Shown one piece after another: positions 19,696 through 30,246 of a DNA stretch of 64,000 nt (the first letter of the stretch is position 1; each line of letters starts with the position of its first letter). The stretch lies in the NCBI RefSeq assembly GCF_009846525.1, contig NZ_CP024621.1, positions 1,736,001 through 1,800,000 on the forward strand, read 5' to 3'. The translations under genes and the position numbers were made by a program. The notes below the pieces were generated by a model. That model made no database searches. It was given only the letters and a program-made list of their open reading frames with translations, and was not told the DNA's origin. This DNA comes from Halomonas meridiana. Its GTDB lineage: Bacteria > Pseudomonadota > Gammaproteobacteria > Pseudomonadales > Halomonadaceae.

Positions 19696-20754
19696 ATGAT
19701 GCATAGCGACCCACAGCGCCGTCTTCGCTGGCTTGTATGGTTGACGTTGTCAGGTACGTTACTCACTGCCTGCGTGATATTGGTAGGTGCGTGGACGAGG
19801 TTGGTAGATGCCGGGTTAGGCTGTCCGGACTGGCCAGGTTGCTATGGAAAGCTCATCGTCCCCGATAGTGAACATGCGGCGCTCCAGCATCCTGATGCCC
19901 CGTTAGAACCTTTCAAAGCGTGGGTAGAAATGGCGCACCGCTACGTGGCGAGCTTTCTAGGCGTCATCGTGCTCAGCGTGGTGGCCTTGGGTTGGCCACT
20001 GCGAACGCGTAAGGGGTATCCGTGGCGTCTCAGCCTGTCACTATTGCTCGTCATTCTCGTGCAAGGCGCGTTTGGCGCCTTTACCGTTACCCTCAAGCTG
20101 TGGCCTCAGGTGGTCACGCTTCACTTGCTGGGCGGACTCAGCGTTTTAATGGTGTTTTTCTGGTTGCATCTTCGGTTGCGCAGCATTCGGCAAGGAAGCG
20201 TTTCCTCGGGCGCTGCAGGCAACGTGCTCTGGTACGCTGCTGGCGGGGTACTAGTGCTTCAACTCGCGCTAGGCGGCTGGGTGACCAGTAACTACGCCGG
20301 TATTGCTTGCCAAGGATTTCCAACTTGTAACACGCACTGGTGGCCCAGTATGGATCTCAGTGAAGGGTTCCACCTAACACAAACCGTTGGTCCCAATTAT
20401 CTTCATGGTCAATTGCATGCCGATGCCCGCACGGCGATTCACATGGTACATCGGCTGGGGGCGCTTTTGTTGGGTATGACGCTACTGCTGCTCTGGTGGC
20501 GTTACCGGCACATCAAACAAGTTGCGAATGCACTGGTGGGTGTGCTGTGTGCCTATACGCTCCAAGTGGGGCTAGGTGTCGCTAACGTGCTGTTGTGGCT
20601 GCCGCTTTGGCTAGCGTTACTCCATACCGCTGGCGCTGTAGCACTCGTGTTGAGTCTTGGATGGGCTTGGTGGTGTTGGTGCTATCGTGTCAGTGTGCGG
20701 GAGATGGCGTACTCTATGCCACAGAGAGACGAGTTGGCTTCTCGTTACAGCTAA
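19696..20754 (+). CDS. ctaA: Heme A synthase CtaA/COX15
   Basis: A 352-aa membrane protein with about eight helices that oxidises the C8 methyl of heme O to give heme A for the aa3 oxidase. Family segments include AWTRLVDAGLGCPDWPGCYG with a conserved cysteine pair, EMAHRYVAS, QGAFGAFTV, GGWVTSNYAGIACQGFPTC, MVHRLGA, and the C-terminal LLHTAGAVAL with a heme-ligand histidine. AAGGA precedes two adjacent ATGs (19696 and 19699); the second has better spacing. The heme O synthase gene cyoE, which often follows, is not in this window. Confidence 0.95.
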   Translation: MMHSDPQRRLRWLVWLTLSGTLLTACVILVGAWTRLVDAGLGCPDWPGCYGKLIVPDSEHAALQHPDAPLEPFKAWVEMAHRYVASFLGVIVLSVVALGWPLRTRKGYPWRLSLSLLLVILVQGAFGAFTVTLKLWPQVVTLHLLGGLSVLMVFFWLHLRLRSIRQGSVSSGAAGNVLWYAAGGVLVLQLALGGWVTSNYAGIACQGFPTCNTHWWPSMDLSEGFHLTQTVGPNYLHGQLHADARTAIHMVHRLGALLLGMTLLLLWWRYRHIKQVANALVGVLCAYTLQVGLGVANVLLWLPLWLALLHTAGAVALVLSLGWAWWCWCYRVSVREMAYSMPQRDELASRYS

Positions 20755-20822
20755 GCGTGGGTTTGGAGGCTTTAGAGGGGAGTGACAGTGAATGGTGTTG
20801 GTCTAACTCCGCTAATTAGGTG

Positions 20823-20828
20823 TACAAT
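20823..20828 (+). promoter_or_regulatory. Candidate -10 box for the DUF2489 gene
   Basis: TACAAT, one mismatch from TATAAT, lies 40 nt before the start codon. The best -35 is only TTGGTC at 19-nt spacing, so the call is weak. Confidence 0.35.
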
Positions 20829-20867
20829 TCTCGTTAAGCTATTTATTTCCCAGTCAGTAGGGGCTTT

Positions 20868-21335
20868 ATGAGTTCAACGGTTGCACTTTTACTGCTCGTC
20901 GTCGCCGTTTTGATCATTATCGGTTTGGGAGGCTATGCCTACAAGCTTCGTAATGAGGTGAAGCGCCGCGAGGCATTTCGTTTGGACGAAGAGCGTCGTG
21001 CCCAACAGAATAGCCTGGAAAATCTCGATTACGTCGTCAGTGCCCTCGTCCAAGAGCAGGTCGATATCACCGAGGGTTCTTGGCGCTGTAAAGTGTTACT
21101 CGAGATCATCGACCCAAGCCTTGCTGAGCGTCCTGAATTCCAAGCGTTTGCGGACGTCTATCATCGTACGCGTCACTTGAAGACTCACTCAGCACGTAAG
21201 CAGTTGACCCCTAGGGAAAGAATGAAAGAAGACAAGGAGCGGCTCGCCGTCGAAGACGAGATGCGCCCTGCGGTGCTTGCGGCTGCGGCGGCAGTGATTA
21301 AATGGCGCGCTAAAGGCCCCTCCGCTCTGCATTGA
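20868..21335 (+). CDS. DUF2489 family protein
   Basis: A 155-aa protein with an N-terminal transmembrane anchor (about residues 4-26) and a charged, mostly helical cytoplasmic part. This part includes DYVVSALVQEQVDITEGSWR, and the sequence resembles the DUF2489 family of gammaproteobacteria. AGGGG is upstream. The function is unknown. It stands alone between ctaA and the ompA-like gene, so context does not help. Confidence 0.8.
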   Translation: MSSTVALLLLVVAVLIIIGLGGYAYKLRNEVKRREAFRLDEERRAQQNSLENLDYVVSALVQEQVDITEGSWRCKVLLEIIDPSLAERPEFQAFADVYHRTRHLKTHSARKQLTPRERMKEDKERLAVEDEMRPAVLAAAAAVIKWRAKGPSALH

Positions 21336-21537
21336 AATTTTTTTAATGCCAACGATGTCAGCTTTGCTATGCTGGTAGGGTCGGTATTGGCAAGAAGTTG
21401 ATATCTCGGCATTGTTGCCTTCTAGCGCTGAAACGTTAATGATAGGCACCTTGTTCGTTTCATGGGGTAGGGTTCCTAGACCTGAAACAGAACAGCGAAA
21501 AATGGATGCTCTCGCCATAAGAAGCATTGGATAGATT

Positions 21538-21552
21538 TGGTCTTTTAGACCA
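21538..21552 (+). repeat. Small hairpin in the leader of the OmpA-like gene
   Basis: TGGTCT and AGACCA pair around TTT, 31 nt upstream of the start codon and before the ribosome site AAGGAG. It may affect mRNA stability, as 5' hairpins do for ompA in E. coli (inference). Confidence 0.35.
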
Positions 21553-21582
21553 TGTCAGCATTGGATCAAGAAGGAGTCTTGC

Positions 21583-22452
21583 ATGAAAAAATCAACGACT
21601 GGCTTGCTCATCGGTTCTGCATTAGTCGTCGGCCTATCAGGCTGCGCTAGCTCGGCCTCTCAGTCTTCCAGCCAAGACGGCGCCAACAGCGGTCAAAGCT
21701 GGTATCAGCACCCGGCCGTTTGTGGCCTGGCGGGCAGCATCATTGGCGGCAGCATCGGCTACGCCACCAGCAGCAGCTCTGATGAAGACGCGGGCGCTGC
21801 GACGGGTGCCGCAGCGGGTGCTGCGATCGGCGGCCTGCTGTGTGCAGACCGTACGCCTGAGCCGGTAGCACCTCAGTGCCCGAGCTATGGCGAAGTGCCT
21901 GCTGGTGTTGCTGTCGATGCCGAAGGCTGCCCGCTGGACTCCGACGGTGACGGCGTGCCGGACTACCGCGACCAGTGCCCGGGTACCCCGGCTGGCGTCG
22001 AAGTCAATGCCAACGGTTGCCCGCTGGATTCCGATAACGACGGCGTTCCGGACTATCGCGACCAGTGCCCGGACACTCCGGCTGGTGTAGAAGTTAACGC
22101 CCTGGGCTGCCCGGCGAGCGTTGTGCTGCGTGAAGTCAACTTCGAGTTTGATTCTGCTCAGCTGACTGCCAACGCGCAAAACGTTCTGAACGGCGTTGCT
22201 GAGCGTCTGGTGAACAACCCTGACGTACGTGTCAGCATTGAAGGCCACACCGATGCTCGTGGTTCTGACCAGTACAACAAGGATCTGTCACAGCGTCGTG
22301 CAGAGTCTGTGGCTGCTTACCTGAATCAGCGCGGCGTAGAGGCTGACCGCATGCGTGCGATTGGTTACGGTGAAGAGCGTCCGGTAGCGACTAACGACAC
22401 TGAAGAAGGTCGTTTCCAGAACCGTCGCGTAGAACTGGATGAGTGGAACTAA
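21583..22452 (+). CDS. OmpA-family outer membrane lipoprotein with TSP type 3 repeats
   Basis: A 289-aa protein with lipobox LSGC (Cys21), a Ser-rich linker and a glycine-zipper-like hydrophobic region (about 45-85). Two 30-residue thrombospondin type 3 units (116-145 and 146-175) carry the calcium-binding pattern DSDGDGVPDYRDQCP. A C-terminal OmpA peptidoglycan-binding domain (about 183-288) has FEFDSAQL, EGHTDARGS and NRRVEL. It probably tethers the outer membrane to peptidoglycan. AAGGAG precedes the start and a strong terminator follows, so it is monocistronic. It uses codons typical of high expression. Confidence 0.93.
   Translation: MKKSTTGLLIGSALVVGLSGCASSASQSSSQDGANSGQSWYQHPAVCGLAGSIIGGSIGYATSSSSDEDAGAATGAAAGAAIGGLLCADRTPEPVAPQCPSYGEVPAGVAVDAEGCPLDSDGDGVPDYRDQCPGTPAGVEVNANGCPLDSDNDGVPDYRDQCPDTPAGVEVNALGCPASVVLREVNFEFDSAQLTANAQNVLNGVAERLVNNPDVRVSIEGHTDARGSDQYNKDLSQRRAESVAAYLNQRGVEADRMRAIGYGEERPVATNDTEEGRFQNRRVELDEWN
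21928..22107 (+). repeat. Two tandem 90-bp repeats encoding TSP3 units
   Basis: 21928-22017 and 22018-22107 differ at 18 of 90 bases but at only 3 of 30 residues. This shows an old duplication kept under protein-level selection. A third, diverged half-unit (CPSYGEVPAGVAVDAEG) precedes them. Confidence 0.85.
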
Positions 22453-22519
22453 TTCACTCGACTGTACCCTCAATGGGTAGTGTCGTCGGCGTCAGCGTCG
22501 ACGACACCCTTTGATACAG

Positions 22520-22550
22520 AACGGGAGGCTCATGCCTCCCGTTTTATTTT
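22520..22550 (+). terminator. Terminator of the OmpA-like gene
   Basis: AACGGGAGGC and GCCTCCCGTT form a perfect 10-bp stem with loop TCAT, followed by a T-rich tail. Confidence 0.92.
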
Positions 22551-22611
22551 ACGATGTCATAAAGTCTGATAGGCTTGGCAGCCTTTAATACGTGCTGAAT
22601 ACCCCCGACCA

Positions 22612-22641
22612 TTGATAGCGAAATGTGATCCTTGGTATGGA
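22612..22641 (+). promoter_or_regulatory. Candidate sigma70 promoter for thrS
   Basis: TTGATA, an 18-nt spacer and TATGGA lie 28 nt upstream of the thrS start. The match is moderate; the leader would be very short. Confidence 0.4.
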
Positions 22642-22668
22642 TCACCACTGCGCTCAAGGAATACTTGA

Positions 22669-24591
22669 ATGCCCATAGTGACACTGCCGGATGGCAGCCA
22701 AAGAACGTTCGAAGCACCCCTCTCTATTATGCAGCTAGCAGAGTCCATTGGCCCTGGTTTGGCCAAGGCCTGCGTGGCGGGCAAAATAGACGGTGTGCTG
22801 GTGGATGCCGCTGACATCATCGAGCAGGATGCCGACGTTTCCATCATTACTGCCCGTGATGAAGAGGGTTTAGAGATTATTCGTCACTCGTGTGCCCATT
22901 TGATTGGTCACGCAGTGAAGCAGCTTTACCCAGAGGCCAAAATGGCCATTGGGCCTGTGATCGATGATGGCTTCTATTACGACATCGATTTTGGTAAATC
23001 GGTAACGCCTGAAGACATGGACGCCATCGAAAAACGCATGCAAGCGCTGATCGATCATGAGTACGATGTCATTCGAGAGTACGTTGATCGCGATCAGGCG
23101 ATGGCTACCTTCGAAAAGCGGGGTGAAACCTACAAGCAGGAAATCATCCGCGGCATTCCGGAAGGCGCAACTATCCGTTTGTACCATCATGAGGAGTACA
23201 CGGATATGTGCCGTGGCCCTCACGTTCCCAATACGCGTCATTTGAAGGCCTTCAAATTGACGAAGTTGGCCGGTGCTTACTGGCGTGGCGATGCTTCCAA
23301 CCCAATGCTGACCCGTATCTATGGAACGGCGTGGGGCGATAAAAAGCAGTTAAAGGCCTACTTGAAGCGCCTGGAAGAAGCGGAAAAGCGCGATCACCGC
23401 AAGTTGGCGCGGAAGATGGACTTGTTCCACCTTCAAGAAGAAGCGCCGGGTATGGTCTTTTGGCACCCTAATGGCTGGACCATGTACCAGGCGTTAGAAG
23501 AGTACATGCGCAACATTCAGCGTGAGCACGGCTATCAAGAGATCAAAACGCCCCAGGTGGTGGATCTGTCGCTGTGGAAGAAATCGGGTCACTGGGGGCA
23601 TTACAGTGAGCTGATGTTCACCACTGAGTCTGAAAAGCGTGAATACGCGGTCAAGCCGATGAACTGCCCGTGTCACGTTCAGGTGTTCAATCAAGGCCTC
23701 AAAAGCTACCGTGACCTTCCGCTGCGCTTGGCAGAATTTGGTAGCTGTCATCGCAATGAACCTTCGGGTTCCCTGCATGGTCTGATGCGAGTGCGCGGCT
23801 TTACTCAAGACGATGCCCATATTTTCTGCACGGAAAGTCAGATTCAGGCCGAGGCCGAGGCCTTCATTGCGCTAACGCTGCAAGTTTATAAAACGCTGGG
23901 TTTTGTAGACGTCGAGCTCAAGCTATCTACGCGTCCCGAAGACTTTCTGGGTGAAGCCGAGATGTGGGATCGGGCCGAGCAGGGGCTTGAGGCAGCGCTC
24001 AATGCGACTGGTTTGGCGTGGGAGCTGCAGCCGGGCGAAGGGGCTTTCTATGGTCCTAAAATTGAATTTGCGTTAAGAGATTGTCTGAATCGTGTTTGGC
24101 AGTGTGGTACTCTTCAGCTAGATTTTAACTTGCCAGGGCGTTTAGGGGCGCAATACGTCGACGAAGACGGTACGCGTAAAACCCCTGTGATGCTGCATCG
24201 TGCTATTCTGGGATCCTTTGAGCGATTCCTGGGTATACTGATCGAGCATTATGCAGGCGCAATGCCGTTATGGTTGGCACCGCAGCAAGCGGTTCTCATG
24301 ACCATTACCGATGCGCAGCGTGACTATGCGCTCGATTTAGAGCAGCGCCTGCAAAAAAGTGGCTTACGGATCAAGGCGGACTTGAGGAACGAGAAGATCG
24401 GCTTTAAAATCCGTGAGCATACGTTACAGAAAGTTCCCTATCTCCTTGTGGTAGGAGATAAGGAAGTCGAAGCTGACTCAGTGGCCGTGCGAACTCGCAG
24501 CGGCGAAAACCTCGGTACCATGACCGTCGATGAATTCATCGAACGTTTTAGTGCAGAGCGAGCAGCCCTGGCGACATCGTCAATTGCCTAA
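22669..24591 (+). CDS. thrS: Threonyl-tRNA synthetase
   Basis: A 640-aa class II synthetase that charges tRNA-Thr. An N-terminal TGS domain (1-62) is followed by an editing domain with HSCAHLIGH (His73, His77). The catalytic core has zinc ligand Cys333 in MNCPCH and the motif [11 protein letters not shown], and the C-terminal anticodon-binding domain is about 535-640. AAGGA is 8 nt before the ATG. It leads the thrS-infC-rpmI-rplT-pheST-ihfA block, as in E. coli. Confidence 0.97.
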   Translation: MPIVTLPDGSQRTFEAPLSIMQLAESIGPGLAKACVAGKIDGVLVDAADIIEQDADVSIITARDEEGLEIIRHSCAHLIGHAVKQLYPEAKMAIGPVIDDGFYYDIDFGKSVTPEDMDAIEKRMQALIDHEYDVIREYVDRDQAMATFEKRGETYKQEIIRGIPEGATIRLYHHEEYTDMCRGPHVPNTRHLKAFKLTKLAGAYWRGDASNPMLTRIYGTAWGDKKQLKAYLKRLEEAEKRDHRKLARKMDLFHLQEEAPGMVFWHPNGWTMYQALEEYMRNIQREHGYQEIKTPQVVDLSLWKKSGHWGHYSELMFTTESEKREYAVKPMNCPCHVQVFNQGLKSYRDLPLRLAEFGSCHRNEPSGSLHGLMRVRGFTQDDAHIFCTESQIQAEAEAFIALTLQVYKTLGFVDVELKLSTRPEDFLGEAEMWDRAEQGLEAALNATGLAWELQPGEGAFYGPKIEFALRDCLNRVWQCGTLQLDFNLPGRLGAQYVDEDGTRKTPVMLHRAILGSFERFLGILIEHYAGAMPLWLAPQQAVLMTITDAQRDYALDLEQRLQKSGLRIKADLRNEKIGFKIREHTLQKVPYLLVVGDKEVEADSVAVRTRSGENLGTMTVDEFIERFSAERAALATSSIA

Positions 24592-24603
24592 GGAGACGGA
24601 GCG

Positions 24604-25143
24604 ATCAAGCGAAGCAATCAGCGCGGGCGTCCACAAGACAAGCGCCCACCAATGAACGAGCGTATTACCGAAGAAGAAGTGCGTTTAATCGATGCCGACG
24701 GTGAGCAGTTGGGCGTAGTGCCCACCACTGAGGCTCTTGAACGTGCGGAAGCAGCCGGTTTAGATCTCGTGCAAATTTCGAATGCCGATCCGATCGTTTG
24801 TAAGATCATGGATTATGGCAAATTCGTTTTTGAGACCAAAAAGCAAAAAGCGGCTCAAAAGAAGAAGCAAAAGCAAATCCAGGTCAAGGAAGTCAAATTC
24901 CGTCCTGGCACCGACGAAGGCGATTATCAGGTGAAACTCAAAAACCTGACCCGCTTCTTGGAAGGTGGTGACAAGGGTAAGGTCACATTGCGCTTCCGCG
25001 GTCGTGAAATGGCGCACCAAGACATCGGTCGTAAGCTGATGGAACGGATTGCGTCAGACCTGGAAGAGATCGGAGCGGTGGAGTCTTTCCCGAAAATGGA
25101 AGGCCGCCAGATGATCATGATTCTTGCCCCGAAAAAGAAGTGA
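24604..25143 (+). CDS. infC: Translation initiation factor IF-3, rare ATC start
   Basis: A 179-aa protein with the N-domain, a basic linker ([20 protein letters not shown]) and the C-domain ending [12 protein letters not shown]-3 binds the 30S subunit and checks the start codon. The first ATG (24652) would remove 16 conserved residues including [10 protein letters not shown]. An in-frame ATC at 24604 sits 8 nt after TAAGGAG and gives the usual 180-residue length. E. coli infC starts at ATT, which IF-3 itself discriminates against, giving autoregulation; the ATC here fits the same logic. Confidence 0.93.
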   Translation: MKRSNQRGRPQDKRPPMNERITEEEVRLIDADGEQLGVVPTTEALERAEAAGLDLVQISNADPIVCKIMDYGKFVFETKKQKAAQKKKQKQIQVKEVKFRPGTDEGDYQVKLKNLTRFLEGGDKGKVTLRFRGREMAHQDIGRKLMERIASDLEEIGAVESFPKMEGRQMIMILAPKKK

Positions 25144-25164
25144 TCCAACGGCGAAGTCAACGGG

Positions 25165-25182
25165 CTAGCGCTTAGGCGCTAG
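25165..25182 (+). repeat. Hairpin in the infC-rpmI spacer
   Basis: CTAGCGC and GCGCTAG pair around TTAG. The position suits either transcript processing or the L20-dependent control known for rpmI-rplT, but nothing more specific is visible. Confidence 0.4.
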
Positions 25183-25224
25183 TCGGCCCTGGGTTTTCTA
25201 AAAAATATCGAGCGGAGTTTTCTC

Positions 25225-25419
25225 ATGCCGAAAATCAAAAGCAACAGCGGCGCTGCCAAGCGCTTCAAAAAGACTGCGAATGGCTTCAAGCATAAACAGT
25301 CTTTCCGTAGCCACATCTTGACCAAGAAGTCGACCAAGCGTAAGCGTCAGCTGCGTGGCATGAAGCAGATCCATGCTTCCGACAAAGCGCTGATTCAGCG
25401 CATGCTGCCGAACCTGTAA
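25225..25419 (+). CDS. rpmI: 50S ribosomal protein L35
   Basis: A 64-aa, highly basic protein beginning [20 protein letters not shown], typical of L35 in length and sequence. It lies between infC and rplT, the standard order. In E. coli its translation is repressed by L20 bound to the leader. Confidence 0.97.
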   Translation: MPKIKSNSGAAKRFKKTANGFKHKQSFRSHILTKKSTKRKRQLRGMKQIHASDKALIQRMLPNL

Positions 25420-25476
25420 GGTCGAATTTTCTTATCTGAGTGCCTCTAGCCTCAGTCATAAAGTCAGGAGTGTGTT

Positions 25477-25830
25477 ATGACCCGTGTTAAGCGTGGCGTA
25501 GTTGCCCGTCGTCGCCATAAAAAAGTTCTGAAGCAGGCCAAAGGTTACTATGGTGCACGTTCGCGTGTTTTCCGTGTAGCCAAACAGGCTGTTATCAAAG
25601 CCGGTCAGTATGCGTACCGTGACCGCCGCAACCGCAAGCGCCAATTCCGTGCGCTGTGGATCCAGCGTATCAACGCTGGTGCGCGCATCAACGGCATGTC
25701 TTACAGCCGCTTCGTTGGCGGTCTGAAGAAAGCCGGTATTGAAATCGACCGTAAAGTATTGGCCGACCTGGCAGTACACGAAAAAGCAGCATTTGCTGCT
25801 ATCGTGGAAAAAGCCAAGGCTGCCCAATAA
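25477..25830 (+). CDS. rplT: 50S ribosomal protein L20
   Basis: A 117-aa basic protein starting [20 protein letters not shown], needed for early 50S assembly by binding 23S rRNA. In E. coli it also represses its own operon. AGGAG precedes the start, 57 nt after rpmI. A strong terminator follows. Confidence 0.97.
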   Translation: MTRVKRGVVARRRHKKVLKQAKGYYGARSRVFRVAKQAVIKAGQYAYRDRRNRKRQFRALWIQRINAGARINGMSYSRFVGGLKKAGIEIDRKVLADLAVHEKAAFAAIVEKAKAAQ

Positions 25831-25892
25831 GGTCATTTGCACTGAGCTGATGCCAGTGTGAGATGACAGAGGTCATTTCAGTGTGACCCATG

Positions 25893-25927
25893 CAGGGGAA
25901 GAGCAGCCGCTCTTCCCCTGTTTTTTT
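25893..25927 (+). terminator. Terminator between rplT and pheS
   Basis: CAGGGGAAGAGC and GCTCTTCCCCTG form a perfect 12-bp stem with loop AGCC and T7. It is 60 nt upstream of pheS, so it could act as an attenuator. No Phe-rich leader peptide like E. coli pheM is visible before it. Confidence 0.93.
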
Positions 25928-25972
25928 GTCACCTTCAACATGCCAGCCATCCTCAGAGATGGAATCGCTTAA

Positions 25973-27007
<1,035 letters not shown>

Positions 27008-27033
27008 GACCGCTGCCAGCGACGGGAATCAAC

Positions 27034-29415
27034 ATGAAATTTTCAGAACAGTGGCTGCGTGAATGGGTAGCTCCGCAGCTGGAAACGCAGGCCATGGCCG
27101 ACCAGATTACCATGGCGGGCCTTGAAGTAGATGCCGTTGAGCCGGTCGCCGCTGCTTTTAGCGGTGTGGTCGTGGCTGAAGTGCTGACCAAAGAGAAGCA
27201 TCCCGATGCCGATAAGCTCAATGTCTGTACCGTCAATGACGGCACGGGTGAGCCTGTGCAAGTGGTGTGTGGTGCGCCCAACGTCGACGTAGGGCAAAAA
27301 ATTCCCTTTGCCCAGGTGGGGGGTGTTTTGCCAGGGGATTTCAAAATCAAGAAAGCCAAGCTGCGTGGCGTTGAATCCCGCGGCATGATCTGCTCGGCTT
27401 CAGAGTTGGGGTTGGAGGAGGAAACCTCTCCAGGCATTCTGGTACTGCCCGAGTCGGCGCCGGTTGGTACGCCTTTCCGTGACTACATGCAGCTCGATGA
27501 TATGACCATCGAGGTGGATTTGACGCCGAACCGCGGCGACTGCCTCAGCATCAAAGGGCTGGCCAGAGAAGTCGGCGTCCTTAACCGTTTGCCGGTGCAC
27601 GGTCCGGACATGACCGAGGTCGAAGCCACCATCGATACGACTTTCCCCGTTGTGGTCGATGCGCCAGAGCAGTGCCCTCGCTACGTGGGGCGGGTGATCG
27701 AAGGCGTGAAAGTGGATGCCGAAACACCGCTCTGGATGGTCGAGCGCCTGCGTCGCAGCGGCGTGCGCTCCATCGATCCGGTGGTGGATGTCACCAACTA
27801 CGTCATGCTAGAGCTTGGCCAGCCGTTACACGCATTCGATCGCGATCATTTGCAGGGCGGTATTACCGTGCGTCTGGCCAAAGACGCCGAACGCTTGACG
27901 TTGTTGGATGGCCAAGAGGTCGCTTTGCGCCCCGAAACGCTCGTCATTGCCGATGAGCGAGGCCCCCTGGCGATGGCTGGTATCATGGGGGGCGAGAACT
28001 CTGGGGTTAGCGCAAATACACAGACTATTTTCCTAGAGTCGGCGTTCTTTGCGCCGCTTGCGATTGCTGGGCAGGCGCGCTCTTACGGGCTGCACACCGA
28101 TGCATCGCACCGTTTCGAACGTGGCGTCGATCCTGAGCTCCCCGTCATGGCAGTCGAGCGTGCCACACAGCTTCTGTTGGAGATCTGTGGTGGTCAGGCG
28201 GGGCCGGTGGTAGAGACCGTTAGCGAGGAACACTTGCCCGCACCGCGCGCGATTACGCTGCGTGAAGCTCGTCTTGAAAGCGCGCTTTCCAAGCGGCTAT
28301 CGGCGGACGATGTGACCGATATTCTCCAGCGTCTTGGGCTTGCCGTCGATAAGCAGGCGGAAGGTTGGTCGGTGGTCGCGCCTAGTTGGCGATTTGACGT
28401 CGCCATCGAGGAAGACCTCATCGAAGAAGTGGCGCGTATTCATGGCTACAACAACCTACCGGTGCGTCGTCCCGCCGCCCGATTGGCGCTGCGATCCGCG
28501 AACGAAGCCAGCTTGACCCAGTCACAGTTGCGTAACCAAATGGTCGCCCGCGGCTTCCAAGAAGCAGTGACGTACAGCTTCGTTGCACCTGATCTGCAGG
28601 CTGCAATGCTACCCGACGCGGTTTCTCCCGTGCTCGCTAACCCGATCTCATCGGATCTGTCGGTGATGCGTGCCAGTCTCTTTCCCGGTTTGGTGCGAGC
28701 GCTCGAGCACAACCTGAATCGTCAGCAGACGCGTGTGCGTATTTTTGAAACGGGCTTGGTGTTCAATGGGCCGTTGGATCACTTGACTCAGGTGCCGATG
28801 ATGGGCGCACTGGTTTGTGGTGGTCGCGAGGCGGAAGGGTGGAATGGTGCCAAGGCGCAGGTGGACTTCTATGACCTGAAGGGCGATCTAGAGAGTCTAC
28901 TGGCCATGGGCGGCGCTCAGGACGAGTGGCGCTTCGAACCCGGAGAGCACCCTTCGCTGCACCCAGGGCAAACAGCGCAGCTCTTCCACCGGGGTAAACC
29001 AGCAGGCTGGATTGGTACGCTACATCCGCAAGTGCGAGCGACATTGGGCCTCAAGGTCGATGCCGTGCTGTTCGAGGTCCGTTTGGATGCGCTGAGCCAA
29101 GGGGCGATTCCGGCGTTTGAACCGCTGTCCCGCTATCCAGAGGTGCGTCGTGACTTGGCGTTCATCCTCAAAGATGCCACGCCAGTGCAAGCGCTGTTGG
29201 ATTGCGCTAAAGCCAAGGCAGGGGATTACCTGAAAGACATAAAGCTATTTGATGTCTATGCTGGTAAAGGCGTGGCCGAAGGTTATAAGAGCATTGCATT
29301 GGGCTTGACCTGGCAACACGCTTCGCGCACGCTAAATGATGAAGAAATCAATCAGTTGGTCGACTCGATCATTACTAACGTGCGAGCCGAATTAGATGCC
29401 GAACTTCGCGGCTAA
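27034..29415 (+). CDS. pheT: Phenylalanyl-tRNA synthetase beta subunit
   Basis: A 793-aa subunit. The N-terminal EMAP-like tRNA-binding domain (about 40-150) contains KHPDADKLNVCTV. It is followed by B3/B4 editing and B5 domains and a core fold with RYPEVRRDLAFI at the start of the C-terminal ferredoxin-like anticodon-binding domain (about 700-793). The length is normal. It works only with PheS and is expected to be translated from the same message. Confidence 0.97.
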   Translation: MKFSEQWLREWVAPQLETQAMADQITMAGLEVDAVEPVAAAFSGVVVAEVLTKEKHPDADKLNVCTVNDGTGEPVQVVCGAPNVDVGQKIPFAQVGGVLPGDFKIKKAKLRGVESRGMICSASELGLEEETSPGILVLPESAPVGTPFRDYMQLDDMTIEVDLTPNRGDCLSIKGLAREVGVLNRLPVHGPDMTEVEATIDTTFPVVVDAPEQCPRYVGRVIEGVKVDAETPLWMVERLRRSGVRSIDPVVDVTNYVMLELGQPLHAFDRDHLQGGITVRLAKDAERLTLLDGQEVALRPETLVIADERGPLAMAGIMGGENSGVSANTQTIFLESAFFAPLAIAGQARSYGLHTDASHRFERGVDPELPVMAVERATQLLLEICGGQAGPVVETVSEEHLPAPRAITLREARLESALSKRLSADDVTDILQRLGLAVDKQAEGWSVVAPSWRFDVAIEEDLIEEVARIHGYNNLPVRRPAARLALRSANEASLTQSQLRNQMVARGFQEAVTYSFVAPDLQAAMLPDAVSPVLANPISSDLSVMRASLFPGLVRALEHNLNRQQTRVRIFETGLVFNGPLDHLTQVPMMGALVCGGREAEGWNGAKAQVDFYDLKGDLESLLAMGGAQDEWRFEPGEHPSLHPGQTAQLFHRGKPAGWIGTLHPQVRATLGLKVDAVLFEVRLDALSQGAIPAFEPLSRYPEVRRDLAFILKDATPVQALLDCAKAKAGDYLKDIKLFDVYAGKGVAEGYKSIALGLTWQHASRTLNDEEINQLVDSIITNVRAELDAELRG

Positions 29416-29482
29416 CTAAGCTATGCCATGACACGACGCTTATCACGTTCTTGGCAATGCGTATGCTACATGGAGGAGCCCT

Positions 29483-29782
29483 ATGGGTGCGTTGACCAAA
29501 GCAGAGCTAGCTGAGCATTTACACACAGAGCTGGCGCTGTCGAAGCGAGAAGCAAAAGCGATGGTAGAGGCGTTCTTTGAAGAAATTCGCGCCTGTTTGC
29601 GTGAGAACGAACAGGTGAAACTGTCGGGCTTTGGCAACTTTGACCTACGTGATAAGCGTGAGCGGCCAGGACGAAACCCCAAGACCGGTGAGGAGATTCC
29701 CATTTCTGCTCGGCGTGTCGTCACGTTTCGCCCCGGTCAGAAGCTCAAGCAGCAGGTGGAGCGCTACGCGAGTAGCCAGTAG
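29483..29782 (+). CDS. ihfA: Integration host factor alpha subunit
   Basis: A 99-aa DNA-bending protein of the HU/IHF family, with [20 protein letters not shown] and [18 protein letters not shown]. It heterodimerises with IHF beta. Its place after pheT and its longer C-terminus identify it as IHF alpha rather than HU. GGAGG precedes the start. Confidence 0.95.
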   Translation: MGALTKAELAEHLHTELALSKREAKAMVEAFFEEIRACLRENEQVKLSGFGNFDLRDKRERPGRNPKTGEEIPISARRVVTFRPGQKLKQQVERYASSQ

Positions 29783-29809
29783 TATCACCCTGCCATGGCT
29801 GCCCAACGA

Positions 29810-29838
29810 AAAGGAGTGCCGTCAGGCACTCCTTTTTT
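29810..29838. terminator. Terminator after ihfA, probably bidirectional
   Basis: AAAGGAGTGCC and GGCACTCCTTT form an 11-bp stem with loop GTCA and T6 on the plus side. A shorter T4 on the minus strand could also serve the convergent DUF2788 gene. Confidence 0.9.
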
Positions 29839-29883
29839 GCATCACTCATATGGGCTTCTGGATGTGTCGTAATGAGTGCGAAG

Positions 29884-30090
29884 TTAAATACCGCGTCCTT
29901 CAATCAGCCAAGTGATCACGACTTTAATGACGTAGCCCAGCATGCCAGCGCCTAGCACGACAAACAGCATGATCGTGCCAAACTTGCCAGCGTTCGATTT
30001 TTTGGCCAAATCCCAAATGATGAAACACATAAAGATGATCAAGCCACCCACCATGATGGGCGTGATCCATGTCTCGAAGGCCTGCTGCAT
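29884..30090 (-). CDS. DUF2788 family small membrane protein
   Basis: A 68-aa protein with two transmembrane helices (about 8-27 and 38-60) joined by the polar turn DLAKKSNAGKFGT, characteristic of DUF2788. AGGAGC lies upstream of the ATG. It is divergent from the flavodoxin gene. The function is unknown. Confidence 0.8.
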   Translation of the reverse strand: MQQAFETWITPIMVGGLIIFMCFIIWDLAKKSNAGKFGTIMLFVVLGAGMLGYVIKVVITWLIEGRGI

Positions 30091-30246
30091 AAGCGCTCCT
30101 GTTGCGCAATTGTCGAAGCCCCACGTGGGGCGTGCGTCGTTTTTGCCAGTCGTGTTAATATTTGAGCAAATTCATCAGGTATTTGTCGACTGAACTTTGT
30201 GGAGATCACAACGTAAGGTGCGACACCATTGCCTAGGAGTAGAACA

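Noticed and set aside
25831..25890. Possible pheM-like leader peptide before pheST
   Set aside because: No Phe-rich reading frame with a ribosome site was found; the only short frame (MPV) contains no phenylalanine.
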